This document shows positions 36,047 through 45,390 of a stretch of DNA of 64,000 bases, piece after piece (position 1 is the first letter of the stretch; every line of letters starts with the position of its first letter). The notes below the pieces were generated by a model, which saw nothing but the letters and a program-made list of their open reading frames with translations, was not told the DNA's origin and ran no database searches. Source of the DNA: an uncultured Lachnobacterium sp. Its GTDB lineage: Bacteria > Bacillota > Clostridia > Lachnospirales > Lachnospiraceae. A program made the translations under genes and the position numbers. The DNA lies in NCBI GenBank assembly GCA_900546625.1, contig URDU01000009.1, positions 39,338 through 103,337 of the forward strand, given 5' to 3'.

Positions 36047-37648
36047 TCTACTCACCTTGTTTGCCGCCTCTATGAAGCCATGGAAAAGCGGATGTGGACG
36101 GTTCGGACGTGACTTAAGCTCAGGATGTGCCTGTGTGGCGATAAACCACGGATGCTCCGGAATCTCAATCATCTCCACGATTCTGCCATCAGGTGATGTA
36201 CCGCAAAGCTTCATGCCATGCTCTGTGAGAGCTGTTCTGTAGTCATTGTTGACCTCATAACGGTGACGATGACGCTCGCTTATATTCTCTGTGCCATATA
36301 CCTGGTATGCCTTTGATGTCTTGTCGAGTACACATGGATAAGAGCCAAGTCTCAGAGTACCACCGATATCCTCTATTCCGTTCTGGTCAGGCATAAGTGC
36401 GATAACCGGATGAGTAGTGTTTGGATCAAGCTCTATACTGTGTGCATCATGGAACTTACATACGTGGCGCGCATACTCGATGATTGCCACCTGCATTCCA
36501 AGGCAGAGTCCCAGATATGGGATATTGTTCTCCCTTGCATACTTAGCTGCTGCAATCATGCCCTCAACACCACGGTCTCCAAAGCCTCCCGGAACGATGA
36601 TTCCCTGAATACCCTTGAATACCTCTGCTGCATTGTCATCATTAAGCTCCTCTGAGTCAACCCACTTTATATCGACTGTGGTATGCTCAGGGATACCGCC
36701 ATGCTTCAGTGCCTCAACAACTGAAATGTATGCATCGTGAAGTGCTGTATATTTTCCGACAAGTGCGATCTTGACCTCTTTATCAGGATGACGGAGATCC
36801 TCAACCATCTGCTTCCAGTCTGCAAGATCCGGCTCCGGACAGTCGAGATTCAAGCACTCGCATGCAACCTTTGCAAGATTCTCCTGCTCCATGGCAAGTG
36901 GTGCCTCATAGAGATACTCCACATCAAGGTTCTGTAATACGTGTGAATTTGGCACGTTACAAAACAGTGCAATCTTGTCCTTAAGCTTCTGGTCAAGCTC
37001 ATGCTCCGAACGGCATACGATGATATCCGGCTGGATTCCCATGCCCTGAAGCTCCTTTACGCTGGCCTGTGTAGGCTTTGTCTTGAGCTCTCCGGATGCC
37101 TTGATGTATGGAATCAGTGTCACGTGACACAGGATGGCATTGTCATGTCCCACCTCATGCTGGAACTGTCTGATTGCCTCAAGGAACGGCTGACTCTCGA
37201 TATCTCCGACTGTACCCCCCACCTCGATGATTGCGATTGTGGTATCCTCAGATGTGAAATCTCTGTAGAATCTGCTCTTTATCTCATTTGTGATATGAGG
37301 AATAACCTGTACTGTTCCTCCGCCGTAATCACCCCGACGCTCCTTCTGTAATACTGACCAGTATACCTTTCCTGTGGTGACGTTTGAGTTCTTTGTAAGG
37401 CTCTCGTCAATAAAACGCTCATAGTGTCCCAGGTCAAGGTCTGTCTCAGCTCCATCGTCTGTTACAAACACCTCTCCGTGCTGGATTGGGTTCATGGTAC
37501 CCGGATCAATATTAATGTATGGATCGAACTTCTGCATTGTCACCTTGTATCCACGAGCTTTTAAAAGACGTCCAAGAGACGCTGCGGTAATTCCTTTTCC
37601 AAGACCGGAAACAACTCCACCGGTGACGAACACGTATTTTACAGGCAT
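36044..37648 (-). CDS. pyrG: CTP synthase
   Basis: Makes CTP from UTP, ATP and glutamine in the cytosol, 534 residues. The N-terminal synthetase domain opens with [21 protein letters not shown] and contains [15 protein letters not shown] and [22 protein letters not shown]. The C-terminal class I glutaminase domain has the nucleophile loop LGLCLGMQ and GGFGDRG, and ends with the catalytic HPEL. ATG 37648 has AAGGAGG 7 nt upstream; the in-frame start 18 nt earlier has no such site. Clostridial pyrG leaders are often controlled by reiterative transcription; no such G tract was seen here. Confidence 0.98.
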   Translation of the reverse strand: MPVKYVFVTGGVVSGLGKGITAASLGRLLKARGYKVTMQKFDPYINIDPGTMNPIQHGEVFVTDDGAETDLDLGHYERFIDESLTKNSNVTTGKVYWSVLQKERRGDYGGGTVQVIPHITNEIKSRFYRDFTSEDTTIAIIEVGGTVGDIESQPFLEAIRQFQHEVGHDNAILCHVTLIPYIKASGELKTKPTQASVKELQGMGIQPDIIVCRSEHELDQKLKDKIALFCNVPNSHVLQNLDVEYLYEAPLAMEQENLAKVACECLNLDCPEPDLADWKQMVEDLRHPDKEVKIALVGKYTALHDAYISVVEALKHGGIPEHTTVDIKWVDSEELNDDNAAEVFKGIQGIIVPGGFGDRGVEGMIAAAKYARENNIPYLGLCLGMQVAIIEYARHVCKFHDAHSIELDPNTTHPVIALMPDQNGIEDIGGTLRLGSYPCVLDKTSKAYQVYGTENISERHRHRYEVNNDYRTALTEHGMKLCGTSPDGRIVEMIEIPEHPWFIATQAHPELKSRPNRPHPLFHGFIEAANKVSR

Positions 37649-37783
37649 AATTTTCCTCCTTATCAATATGCTTTGTATATTTGTAAATTCTTAATTTTTA
37701 AAATAACCAATTCATTATACAGCCTTAAATTGATTAATGCAATTTATTTTTTAATTATATTTATTATATTTTGTTATAATGCT

Positions 37784-37960
37784 TCACATCTGGTGACGGA
37801 CAACCCTGTATTCATCGCCTGAGCGGTAAAACGGGCAGCGCTTATAGCTGCTCTGGACAAATCTCGCCATATCATCCTCGTCCATATTTACCGAGCAATA
37901 ATACTCCTCATCATCCTCGTCATATTCATTGTATGCACAAAAATCGCAGCATGTCTCCAT
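37784..37960 (-). CDS. Small cysteine-rich acidic protein (DUF6472-like)
   Basis: A 58-residue protein beginning METCCDFCAYNEYDEDDEEY and ending CPFYRSGDEYRVVRHQM. The CxxC pair, a third Cys in YYCSVNMDEDDM and a fourth in KRCPFYR suggest one bound metal ion. The pattern matches my memory of the DUF6472 family of Lachnospiraceae, whose function is unknown. AAGGATAAG lies before ATG. Confidence 0.75.
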   Translation of the reverse strand: METCCDFCAYNEYDEDDEEYYCSVNMDEDDMARFVQSSYKRCPFYRSGDEYRVVRHQM

Positions 37961-38000
37961 TATCTTATCCTTCCATCACTTTTAATATGTATGCTGAAAT

Positions 38001-38177
38001 CTACTTAAACTGATTGACAGTCTCATCATATTTGTAATCAATCTGCGCTAGCTTGTCGCAAAGCTCTTTCTCATCAATATCATATGCTGCCGCAAGCTCC
38101 TTCAGGTCTGAATAGTGGTCACGAAGCTGTGTGTTTACAAAGCTAAGCAGCATAACCGGATCCTTTGGTAATGCCAT
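38001..38177 (-). CDS. Small conserved protein (DUF4250-like)
   Basis: A 58-residue protein, MALPKDPVMLLSFVNTQLRD at the start, then a mostly helical part (LKELAAAYDIDEKELCDKL) and IDYKYDETVNQFK at the end. This fits the DUF4250 family, which is common in Lachnospiraceae and of unknown function. AAGGAG lies 6 nt before ATG. Confidence 0.8.
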   Translation of the reverse strand: MALPKDPVMLLSFVNTQLRDHYSDLKELAAAYDIDEKELCDKLAQIDYKYDETVNQFK

Positions 38178-38243
38178 AATCTGCTCCTTAAATTCTATGT
38201 TATCCTATTATCTCTATGTTATCTTATTATCATGTCATAGCAA

Positions 38244-38747
38244 TTAATTTTCAAAAACCTGCTTTATGCTGTCATAGTGCAGGAACACTCCCTGCGCAGC
38301 AAGCTCTTTTATCTCATCGAGTGTGGCAATCTTAAAGCCGAGTGCCTCCTCTGTCTGAATCTGTACGTCAGACTCCTTGAAATCAAGCTCAAAGCGGTAA
38401 ACATCCACAAAATAGTTGTCACCCTCACCCGGATTTTCCCTGTGATAGGTGTAGGCAAGCTCTCCCGGGCACTGTGATACGTCAAGGCCTACCTCCTCCT
38501 TTACCTCTCTGCAGACTGCGGTAAATGAGCTCTCACCTGCCTGTGCGGCTCCTCCTGAAACCTCCCACCAGCCCGGTGCCCATGCCTTTGTCATGACACG
38601 CTGTGTGATAAGAAATCTGCCATCAGGTCTGTGAATCACGCCAAGCACTGAAAGATGATACTCTCCATCCTTGAGTATCCAGTCGTTTTTTTTCATGGTA
38701 CGGCCTGTCGGCTTTTTATCCTTATCGTATATATCCCAAAATTCCAT
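38244..38747 (-). CDS. Nudix hydrolase
   Basis: Hydrolase of 167 residues acting on a nucleoside diphosphate linked to another group. The Nudix box starts at GGAAQAGESSFTAVCREVKEEVG (residues about 66-88) with the expected Glu residues of REVKEE. The N-terminal part (EFWDIYDKDKKPTGRTMKK) and LITQRVMTKAWAPGWWEVSGGA resemble the IPP-isomerase-like branch, so the substrate may not be a nucleotide. Specificity is not decidable. Confidence 0.92.
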   Translation of the reverse strand: MEFWDIYDKDKKPTGRTMKKNDWILKDGEYHLSVLGVIHRPDGRFLITQRVMTKAWAPGWWEVSGGAAQAGESSFTAVCREVKEEVGLDVSQCPGELAYTYHRENPGEGDNYFVDVYRFELDFKESDVQIQTEEALGFKIATLDEIKELAAQGVFLHYDSIKQVFEN

Positions 38748-38783
38748 TTGAAGCTTCCTTTCTCTAAGTGGGTCTTTTTAGTA

Positions 38784-39368
38784 TCATATCATATCCTTCG
38801 CAGAAAAGCCAGCAAGTTGTTTACGCAGTTCTTTACTTCCCGGAAGATAATATTCCATCAGCGACCAGAACCTGGCATTGTGGCTTGGCTCGAGCAGATG
38901 CGTAAGCTCGTGGACCACCACATACTCTGCGCACTCCGGCGGCACCTTAGCCAGCAGGAGATTAAAATTCAAATGATGTGACTTCACATTGCATGAGCCC
39001 CACCTTGTCTTCATCTTCTTTATTGTAAAGCCCGCTGACTTCACGCCCATAACCGGCTCCCATTTGTCGATAAGCCTCTGCAGCTGCCTTTTAAGCTCCA
39101 GACGTATCTCCCTCTCCATGAAGGGTGCCAAAACCGGCTCCTGTTCCTTAAGCTGTCTTGCGACAAGCATTTCCTGCATGGTACGCTCAATCCAGTCTGA
39201 TTTGCTTTCCACGAATTTTCTGATTTCCGTATTGCTCATACCATAGGGTGCACTCACTGATAGCGTGCCATCCGTGTCCTTCACACGAAGATACATATTT
39301 TTTATTCTTTTTCTTGTTACTTCTATTGTATATCTGTTATTCATACTGCTCCTCTCACGTAAATCCAT
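38784..39368 (-). CDS. YgjP-like zinc metallopeptidase-fold protein
   Basis: About 194 residues with the motif VVVHELTHLLEPSHNARFWSLM (HExxH plus a later His) preceded by KKMKTRWGSCNVKSHHLNFN, the standard pattern of the YgjP/SprT-like DUF45 family. The physiological substrate is unknown. Start choice is open: ATG 39368 has GGAG 8 nt upstream, and ATG 39344 has AGGAG only 4 nt upstream and begins nearer the conserved part. It is divergent from nth, and the promoters of both must lie in about 55-80 bp. Confidence 0.85.
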   Translation of the reverse strand: MDLRERSSMNNRYTIEVTRKRIKNMYLRVKDTDGTLSVSAPYGMSNTEIRKFVESKSDWIERTMQEMLVARQLKEQEPVLAPFMEREIRLELKRQLQRLIDKWEPVMGVKSAGFTIKKMKTRWGSCNVKSHHLNFNLLLAKVPPECAEYVVVHELTHLLEPSHNARFWSLMEYYLPGSKELRKQLAGFSAKDMI

Positions 39369-39423
39369 TTTACAATCTCCGCGCAATTTTGTATACTATA
39401 AAATAAAGAATAAGGAGGCTTAT

Positions 39424-40062
39424 ATGACAAAAGAAAAATTAGCCCTTGAAGTAATAAAAAGACTAAAAACCGCATATCCTCGCACCGACTGCACTCTTGA
39501 GTACGATGAGGCCTGGAAGCTGCTCGTATCTGTAAGGCTTGCAGCCCAGTGCACTGATGCCCGCGTTAATGTGGTCGTGGTGGATTTGTTCAAAAAATAT
39601 CCTTCCATCGAGGCTCTCGCTGCTGCAGAGGTTTCCGACATAGAGGAAATTGTGCGCCCATGTGGTCTCGGAAAGAGTAAGGCCCGTGATATAAGTGCCT
39701 GCATGAGGATGCTTCGCGATGATTTTGGCGGTCTTGTACCTGACAATATGACTGATCTGCTGAAGCTTCCGGGAGTCGGCAGAAAGAGTGCCAACCTGAT
39801 AATGGGTGATGTGTACGGCAAGCCTGCCATCGTCACCGACACACACTGCATACGCCTTTGCAACCGTATAGGACTTGTAGATGGAATAAAGGACCCGAAA
39901 AAGGTGGAGATGGAGCTTTGGAAAATCATCCCGCCCGAGGAGAGCAACGACTTCTGCCACAGGCTTGTAGACCACGGACGCGCCGTATGTACTGCCAGAA
40001 CCACACCACACTGTGATATGTGTGTGCTGAATGATATATGCGGAAGCGCTGTGCATAACTAA
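39424..40062 (+). CDS. nth: Endonuclease III
   Basis: DNA glycosylase/AP lyase for oxidised pyrimidines, 212 residues, base excision repair. The helix-hairpin-helix is LPGVGRKSANLIMGDVYG with the catalytic lysine in GRKSAN, and the catalytic aspartate is in VTDTHCIRL. The 4Fe-4S cluster cysteines are CTARTTPHCDMCVLNDIC; the first gap is 7 residues where E. coli Nth has 6. AAGGAGG precedes ATG 39424; upstream in-frame ATGs lack a ribosome site. Its stop codon is inside the closing stem of a downstream structured element. Confidence 0.96.
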   Translation: MTKEKLALEVIKRLKTAYPRTDCTLEYDEAWKLLVSVRLAAQCTDARVNVVVVDLFKKYPSIEALAAAEVSDIEEIVRPCGLGKSKARDISACMRMLRDDFGGLVPDNMTDLLKLPGVGRKSANLIMGDVYGKPAIVTDTHCIRLCNRIGLVDGIKDPKKVEMELWKIIPPEESNDFCHRLVDHGRAVCTARTTPHCDMCVLNDICGSAVHN

Positions 40063-40164
40063 AACAGTAAGGCTGCAACTCGCAGCCTTACTGGAAAACG
40101 TGAGAAAGGACCGCGATGTTACACGCGGTAACAACGCGATCCTTTCTCGAGGAGTTTAGTTATG
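40054..40164 (+). other. Three-way-junction structured element at the nth stop codon
   Basis: CATAACTAAA (40054-40063, holding the nth TAA) pairs perfectly with TTTAGTTATG (40155-40164). It encloses a 12-bp hairpin CAGTAAGGCTGC/GCAGCCTTACTG (40065-40093) and a long hairpin GAGAAAGGA/TCCTTTCTC with inner CGCG/CGCG and GTTAC/GTAAC stems (40102-40148). No T-run follows, so it is not a plain terminator. GAGGAG and ATG follow the second hairpin (11-codon frame MKMFINKKGIM). The remaining gap to murI (40165-40333) is AT-rich with nothing recognised. Confidence 0.65.
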
Positions 40165-40333
40165 AAAATGTTTATTAATAAAAAGGGAATAATGTAAAAG
40201 GTTTTGTTCCTCTTACAAGAACAAGTATATGTGGTAATTATGTCCTAAGAATGTACGTTTTAAAAACATTTTATAAATTATAAAAATATTATTTTATACT
40301 TTTTTTAGAATTGTAACATTCATGACATAATAT

Positions 40334-41110
40334 CTAAATTTCCTTGTTAAAAAGCTGTTTACATAACTGAATTTTTGCTTCATGCTGTTCACCTGTCAGA
40401 CTATTTTGAAAATCTACAGTTCCGGCACTGGTATTTTCAGTCAATAGATTTTTTTCTTTCAGACGGCGCTTCATTTCGCGTGCTGTACCGTTTCCGCCAT
40501 CAAACACGCGCACCTTATCTCCCAGCACCTCCTGTATCATTTTTCTGACAAACGGATAATGTGTGCAGCCCAGCACGACAGCATCTATCTCACCATGCGA
40601 ATATGAATACAAAAGCTCCTCTAGATACTGTCTCACATCATCACCGTACAAATCACCTCTCTCAACAAAGTTCATAAGCCCCGGACAAGGCAATGGAATA
40701 ATCTCTCCCAGGTGTCTGTATCTGTCCATGAGCTTTTTGAGCTTTTCCTCCCTGATAGTCATAGGTGTCGCCATCACAAGCACTGTAGGATTTTTCATAA
40801 AAAGCATCGCAGGCTTGACTGCAGGCTCTATCCCCACGATAGGCACATCGGGATACTGCTCCCTTAATATACGTACTGCCGCACTGGTCGCTGTATTGCA
40901 CGCGACAACGAGTCCCTTTGCATGCTGCTTTAAAATCAGCTCCTTGGCATGCTCGCAGGTCAGAGCTCGCACCTGCTCAAGTGTTTTGGTGCCATAAGGC
41001 GCATTTGCCGAATCCCCGTAATATATAAAATCTTCGTTAGGCATTACTTCAACCAGGCTCTTTAAGACGCTTATTCCGCCGACTCCCGAATCGAAAACTG
41101 CAATTGACAT
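40334..41110 (-). CDS. murI: Glutamate racemase
   Basis: Cofactor-independent racemase that supplies D-glutamate for peptidoglycan, 258 residues. FDSGVGGISVLKSL and DSANAPYG are at the N-terminus; the two catalytic cysteines are in VVACNTATSA (near residue 72) and VVLGCTHYPFV (near residue 182). It is divergent from the zinc-ribbon gene at 41182, with a 71-bp promoter gap. Confidence 0.97.
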   Translation of the reverse strand: MSIAVFDSGVGGISVLKSLVEVMPNEDFIYYGDSANAPYGTKTLEQVRALTCEHAKELILKQHAKGLVVACNTATSAAVRILREQYPDVPIVGIEPAVKPAMLFMKNPTVLVMATPMTIREEKLKKLMDRYRHLGEIIPLPCPGLMNFVERGDLYGDDVRQYLEELLYSYSHGEIDAVVLGCTHYPFVRKMIQEVLGDKVRVFDGGNGTAREMKRRLKEKNLLTENTSAGTVDFQNSLTGEQHEAKIQLCKQLFNKEI

Positions 41111-41181
41111 TGTTAAAGTCCCTACTTTCTTTATAAAATCTGTTATGATATAATAAATAAAACAAGCTTAAGGAGGCACCC

Positions 41182-41601
41182 ATGGAAAATCCTAAAAGTC
41201 TTTTTAACAACAACACAAAAGTATGTGAAAACTGCAAAAAGCCTCTGCCCTATGACTATAAAGAGAAGCTCTGCCCACAATGCCTTGACCTGGCATTATT
41301 CCGCGAGGTAAAGGAATTTATCCGTACCCACAATGTAAATGAATACGAGGTTGCAGAGCATTTTAAGATACCGCTTCGACAGGTAAAGAGCTGGATAAAG
41401 GACGGCCGAATCGAGTACAAGCACTCTGAATCAGCCTCCACTATAGCCGGTCTTCACTGCCAGCGCTGCGGTGCACCAGTCTCCTTCGGCACTCTTTGCC
41501 CAAAATGCCTGAGGCTGTTAAACGGCAGCAAAGGATACTCAACCGGACACGATGCCGGCAAAACAAAATCCAAGATGTACCATTTAGAAGGAGAGGAGTA
41601 A
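41182..41601 (+). CDS. Zinc-ribbon/HTH protein like flagellar operon protein YvyF (TIGR03826)
   Basis: Protein of 139 residues with two cysteine pairs at the N-terminus (CENCKKPLPYDYKEKLCPQC), a helix-turn-helix-like middle (VNEYEVAEHFKIPLRQVKSWIKDGRIE) and a second zinc ribbon (CQRCGAPVSFGTLCPKC). This layout resembles YvyF/TIGR03826, found with flagellar genes in Bacillus and Clostridia, but no flagellar operon is in this window. It may be a DNA-binding regulator. AAGGAGG before ATG. The stop adjoins the end of the convergent gene. Confidence 0.75.
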   Translation: MENPKSLFNNNTKVCENCKKPLPYDYKEKLCPQCLDLALFREVKEFIRTHNVNEYEVAEHFKIPLRQVKSWIKDGRIEYKHSESASTIAGLHCQRCGAPVSFGTLCPKCLRLLNGSKGYSTGHDAGKTKSKMYHLEGEE

Positions 41602-42102
41602 TTACTCCTCTCTTCTTTTAACCTTTGATCTGTATTTTTTCTCCACCTCTGTTAAGAACCTGTCGTCAAGCTCTGCCTTTATAAGCACGTTCTCATCAGG
41701 CGATTTGATGACGATATCGTAATAAGGTACGTCCTTCTGACCTGAGGTATAGTCTATTTTCCTTAGTTCATTTCCATTCTCGTAATTGTATACGCTTCTG
41801 TCTCCTGCCGGTGCGATTGCTGCTACAGACTCCATGCTGTATATTCCAAGACGCTTTCTGCGGCTCTTGTTTTTAATTTTGGCAAAACGCAGTTCTCCGT
41901 CAAAATATGAATACTCAAATTCAGTATTCTGTGCCATAATCATAAGATATGCAACAAGTCCAAATACTACGGCAAATAAAATACCCGGTGCAAATCCGAT
42001 ACAGATAGTCAGAAGGCTTATCGCTGCAAGCGCCACAAGCAGGTATGAAATAAATACCAGCGCTACATTTTTTTTACGTGCAATCAATGTAAATACTTCC
42101 AT
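41602..42102 (-). CDS. Membrane protein of unknown function (DUF6106-like)
   Basis: Protein of 166 residues. Two adjacent membrane segments (about 16-60: VALVFISYLLVALAAISLL and GILFAVVFGLVAYLMIM) are followed by a soluble domain (FEYSYFDGELRFAKIKNKSRRKRLGIYSMESVAAIAPAG). The pattern resembles DUF6106 of Lachnospiraceae (from memory). The start at 42102 has AAGGAG 7 nt upstream; the ATG 18 nt earlier overlaps that site. It is divergent from the debranching enzyme gene. Confidence 0.7.
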   Translation of the reverse strand: MEVFTLIARKKNVALVFISYLLVALAAISLLTICIGFAPGILFAVVFGLVAYLMIMAQNTEFEYSYFDGELRFAKIKNKSRRKRLGIYSMESVAAIAPAGDRSVYNYENGNELRKIDYTSGQKDVPYYDIVIKSPDENVLIKAELDDRFLTEVEKKYRSKVKRREE

Positions 42103-42177
42103 TATAATTCTCCTTTGCATATTGAAAATATATATCTTTATAATGATAACAGATTTTTGCCGTTTCGTATAGATTTT

Positions 42178-42206
42178 TTCACGGTTATAGGTTAAAATAT
42201 TATAAA
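42178..42206 (+). promoter_or_regulatory. Predicted promoter of the glycogen debranching gene
   Basis: TTCACG, a 17-bp spacer and TATAAA lie about 28 bp before the start codon of the debranching enzyme. The -35 is weak, so this is a suggestion. Confidence 0.35.
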
Positions 42207-42233
42207 AATTTAGTGAAATTTCGGAGGGCTGCG

Positions 42234-44273
42234 ATGCAATTTAACATAAAACTGCAAAATGATTTCAAAAACAATATAAGAAGGGAGTGGGCTTTGACCA
42301 ACGGTCTTGGCGGATACGCCGGCGGCTCAATCACAGGCGCAATAAACCGCACGCATCAGGGCTACCTGATTGCAAGTCTTCGCTCTCCTGTGCAAAGATA
42401 CGTCTGCTTCTCAAAGACAAACGAAAAAATAGTCACGGAAAATCACACCTACGACCTCTCAAGTGACCAGTTCAAGGGCGGATGCCATACCGACGGTATC
42501 CAATATATAAGCGATTTCACATACGACGGAACCATATGCTTTACATATGAAGCCGGTGATATTACCATTAAAAAACACATCGCACTGGCACAGGGAAGAA
42601 ACCTCGCTGCCGTGGCATACGATATTTGTAACAAAGGAGAGGCCTCTAAGCTTTTGATCACACCTCTTATGAACTTCCGTGAGCACTCTGAAAGCTCCAC
42701 CGTCGATTCATTAAAATTCGAGGTTCAAAAGCAGGAGCACGGCTTTAGTCTCATCCCAAAAGCACAGGATGACCACTGTATCCGCATTGCTTTTTCAGGC
42801 GGAGAGCTTATGGAAAGAGACGACAAATATATCTGCGACCTTGAGGCTCAGACCGAGGTGGACAATGAAGTGCCCGGTCTTGACTGTGCATTTTGCCCAT
42901 ATGACGTGAGTGTGGATATTCCTGCCTCTGCTTCAATGCATTTTTCTGTATTGTGTGATATCGTACCGCTTGAAGCCTGTAACGGCAACGCAGGCTCAGA
43001 CTGCGCAAAGGACCTTGTTTCTGACAGTGAAAGTGCTTTCGAAGTTGTGCGTGCACAGCTTGACTACACCGATGAGCTGATTAAAAGAAGCGGCTTCACT
43101 GATGACTTTGCCATAAAGCTCGCTGTTGCTGCCAACCAGTTTATCGCATACAGACAGTCAACAGGCTATGACACTGTGCTCGCCGGGCTTCCTTGGTTCA
43201 CCGACTGGGGCCGCGACACTATGATTTCATACACCGGTCTGACTCTTTGCACCGGCCGTTTTGAAAAGGCTCATGATATACTCCTGACCTTTGCCAAGTA
43301 CTGTAAGGACGGACTCATCCCAAATATGTTCCCGGACAGCGGACTTAAGCCTCTTTACAACACTGTAGATGCATCACTGTGGTATTTTTATGCTGTCTAC
43401 AAATATCTGGAATATGTGGACACGCAGGACGCCTATGAATTTATAAAGAAGGATATTTATCCTTGCTTAAAGGATATCATTTCCACTTATAAAAAAGGTA
43501 CTGATTTTTCCATATATATGGACACCGACGGGCTTATTCACGCCGGAAGCGGACTCGACCAGGTCACATGGATGGATGTGCGTGTGGGCGACTGGGTTGC
43601 TACCCCACGCCATGGCAAGCCTGTTGAAATAAATGCACTTTGGTATAACGCATTGTGTACTATGGATATGCTGCAGGCTAAGTTTGGCGATAATGATGAC
43701 AGCTACAGACAGCTCGCTTCACTCGTAAAGGACTCCTTCAACAAGCGCTTCTGGAATGAAAACACCGGCTGTCTGTATGATGTGGTTGACGAGGATGACG
43801 ATACAATCCGTCCAAACCAGATTTATGCGGTAAGCCTGCCTTTTTCCATGCTTGACAAGGCGCGTGAGAAAGCCATTGTGGATACGGTAATGGATAAGCT
43901 GTACGTGGGCTGCGGACTACGTTCGCTCGATCCTGACCACAAGGATTACCATCCGATTTACATCGGCTCTCTCTCAAAGCGTGACCACGCCTATCATCAG
44001 GGAACAGCCTGGGGCTTTCTGCTCGGTGCTTTTATCAGTGCCTATGTAAAGGTAAACGGCCACACGAAGGCGACCGCTGTATGTGCTGACAAGCTGCTTG
44101 ACCCTGTAAGGGAGCATCTGCTCAACAACTGTATTGGCTCGATATGCGAGATATTTGACGGCGATGCCCCTCACAACGGCCGCGGCTGCTATGCGCAGGC
44201 GTGGAGCGTAGGTGAAGTGCTGCGCTGCTACTGCGAGGATGTACTTCCTATGCTCCCACAAGCTCACTCATAA
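42234..44273 (+). CDS. Glycogen debranching enzyme (amylo-alpha-1,6-glucosidase, GH133)
   Basis: Removes alpha-1,6 branches in glycogen breakdown, 679 residues. The N-terminal beta-sandwich domain begins EWALTNGLGGYAGGSITGAINRTHQGYL, the GDE_N signature. The C-terminal (alpha/alpha)6 barrel has AGLPWFTDWGRDTMI, SGLDQVTWMD, WYNALC and GTAWGFLLGAF, which carry the acidic catalytic residues. The start is set by GGAGG 6 nt before ATG 42234. The 3' end overlaps the convergent oxidoreductase gene by 26 bp. Confidence 0.95.
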   Translation: MQFNIKLQNDFKNNIRREWALTNGLGGYAGGSITGAINRTHQGYLIASLRSPVQRYVCFSKTNEKIVTENHTYDLSSDQFKGGCHTDGIQYISDFTYDGTICFTYEAGDITIKKHIALAQGRNLAAVAYDICNKGEASKLLITPLMNFREHSESSTVDSLKFEVQKQEHGFSLIPKAQDDHCIRIAFSGGELMERDDKYICDLEAQTEVDNEVPGLDCAFCPYDVSVDIPASASMHFSVLCDIVPLEACNGNAGSDCAKDLVSDSESAFEVVRAQLDYTDELIKRSGFTDDFAIKLAVAANQFIAYRQSTGYDTVLAGLPWFTDWGRDTMISYTGLTLCTGRFEKAHDILLTFAKYCKDGLIPNMFPDSGLKPLYNTVDASLWYFYAVYKYLEYVDTQDAYEFIKKDIYPCLKDIISTYKKGTDFSIYMDTDGLIHAGSGLDQVTWMDVRVGDWVATPRHGKPVEINALWYNALCTMDMLQAKFGDNDDSYRQLASLVKDSFNKRFWNENTGCLYDVVDEDDDTIRPNQIYAVSLPFSMLDKAREKAIVDTVMDKLYVGCGLRSLDPDHKDYHPIYIGSLSKRDHAYHQGTAWGFLLGAFISAYVKVNGHTKATAVCADKLLDPVREHLLNNCIGSICEIFDGDAPHNGRGCYAQAWSVGEVLRCYCEDVLPMLPQAHS

Positions 44274-45309
44274 GCTCGTGAACCGTGGTCATTTGGTTTA
44301 TGCGGTCCACATTGGCACCGCAGAATACCAGACCATTTTGCATATCTCCCTTAACCGCTGCAATCAGTGCCTTTGTAATACAATAAGGCACTGATGCAGG
44401 GTTACATTTCTCAAGACAATTATAGCACCTTGTGATAGGCTGCTTTTCCTTTTCCAATCCCCTGATAAACTCATTTCTGACAGCTCGCCCCGGCATTCCG
44501 ACCGGGCTTTTTATAATCTGCACATCAGACTCTTTCGCATCCAGATAAGCCTGCTTGTACGCATCAGATGCGTCACACTCCTTTGTCGCCACAAAACGGC
44601 TCGCAACCTGCACTCCGTCTGCTCCAAGCTCCATGCAGTGCATGACATCCTCGTGTGTAAACACTCCTCCCGCTACAATCACCGGAATGTGCTTTTTAAA
44701 CTTCTCCTCATATGTCTTTGTACAGCTGATAATCTCCTTAATCTCACTGTCATAATCCATATGCTCCATATCCGCAAGCTGTTCATTGGAAAAGCCCAGA
44801 TGTCCGCCGGCCTTTGGTCCCTCGATAACAATAAAGTCTGCTGTGCGGTTGTATCTGTGTGCCCACATTTTAAGTATCAGATTCGCAGCTCTCTTTGAAG
44901 AGACAATCGGAGCAATCCTCGTATGTGACTTTTCATCGACAAGCTCAGGCAGTTCCATCGGAAGTCCTGCTCCGCTTATAATAACATCAGCTCCTGCTTC
45001 AACCGCAGCCCGAACATGCTCCTTGTAATGCTTTAAAGCCACCATGATATTGACACCAACCATTCCATGTCCACAGGCAAGCTCCTTCGCCCTCTTAATA
45101 TGCTTCTTGATAGCAATCAGATTAGCCTTCGCCTGGTCCTTTTCAAACTCCGGCTCCTCAAAACCAATCTGCGCGGTGGAAATCACGCCTACTCCACCCT
45201 CCTTGGCAACAGCTCCTGCCAGTCTGCTAAGGCTCACTCCAACTCCCATACCGCCTTGTATAATAGGAAGCTTTGCAACCATATCTCCGATTCTCAGTTC
45301 TTTCAACAT
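44248..45309 (-). CDS. FMN-dependent nitronate monooxygenase / enoyl reductase-like oxidoreductase
   Basis: TIM-barrel flavoprotein of 353 residues of the YrpB/FabK/2-nitropropane dioxygenase family. FMN-binding stretches are LPIIQGGMGVGVSLSRLAGAV, VIVAGGV, GADGVQVASRF and, near residue 165, IEGPKAGGHLG with the catalytic-region histidine. A cysteine-rich stretch (RCYNCLEKCNPASVPYC) in the last quarter marks a clostridial branch, possibly with a metal site. GGAGG lies 9 nt before ATG. Two TTTGANNNTCAAA palindromes, similar to FabT boxes of fatty-acid genes, lie in its leader and hint at a role in lipid metabolism rather than nitronate oxidation. Substrate uncertain. Confidence 0.88.
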   Translation of the reverse strand: MLKELRIGDMVAKLPIIQGGMGVGVSLSRLAGAVAKEGGVGVISTAQIGFEEPEFEKDQAKANLIAIKKHIKRAKELACGHGMVGVNIMVALKHYKEHVRAAVEAGADVIISGAGLPMELPELVDEKSHTRIAPIVSSKRAANLILKMWAHRYNRTADFIVIEGPKAGGHLGFSNEQLADMEHMDYDSEIKEIISCTKTYEEKFKKHIPVIVAGGVFTHEDVMHCMELGADGVQVASRFVATKECDASDAYKQAYLDAKESDVQIIKSPVGMPGRAVRNEFIRGLEKEKQPITRCYNCLEKCNPASVPYCITKALIAAVKGDMQNGLVFCGANVDRINQMTTVHELMSELVGA

Positions 45310-45352
45310 AATATGTACCTCCGAATTCCGGTATAAATTTCCGGTCTTTCTG

Positions 45353-45381
45353 TTTGATATTCAAATTATTTGACAATCAAA
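45353..45381. promoter_or_regulatory. Double palindromic operator (TTTGANNNTCAAA x2)
   Basis: TTTGATATTCAAA (45353-45365) and TTTGACAATCAAA (45369-45381) are perfect 5+5 palindromes with centres 16 bp apart. They lie just downstream of the predicted start point and resemble FabT (MarR family) boxes. No FabT gene is in the window. Confidence 0.65.
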
Positions 45382-45390
45382 CATATACAC

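Noticed and set aside
39463..40134. Open frames of 194 and 223 codons antisense to nth
   Set aside because: nth is unambiguous by motif and ribosome site; the antisense frames are a product of codon bias.
41182..41601. Flagellar gene cluster
   Set aside because: The YvyF-like gene and the FliD-C-like gene are isolated; no structural flagellar genes are in the window.
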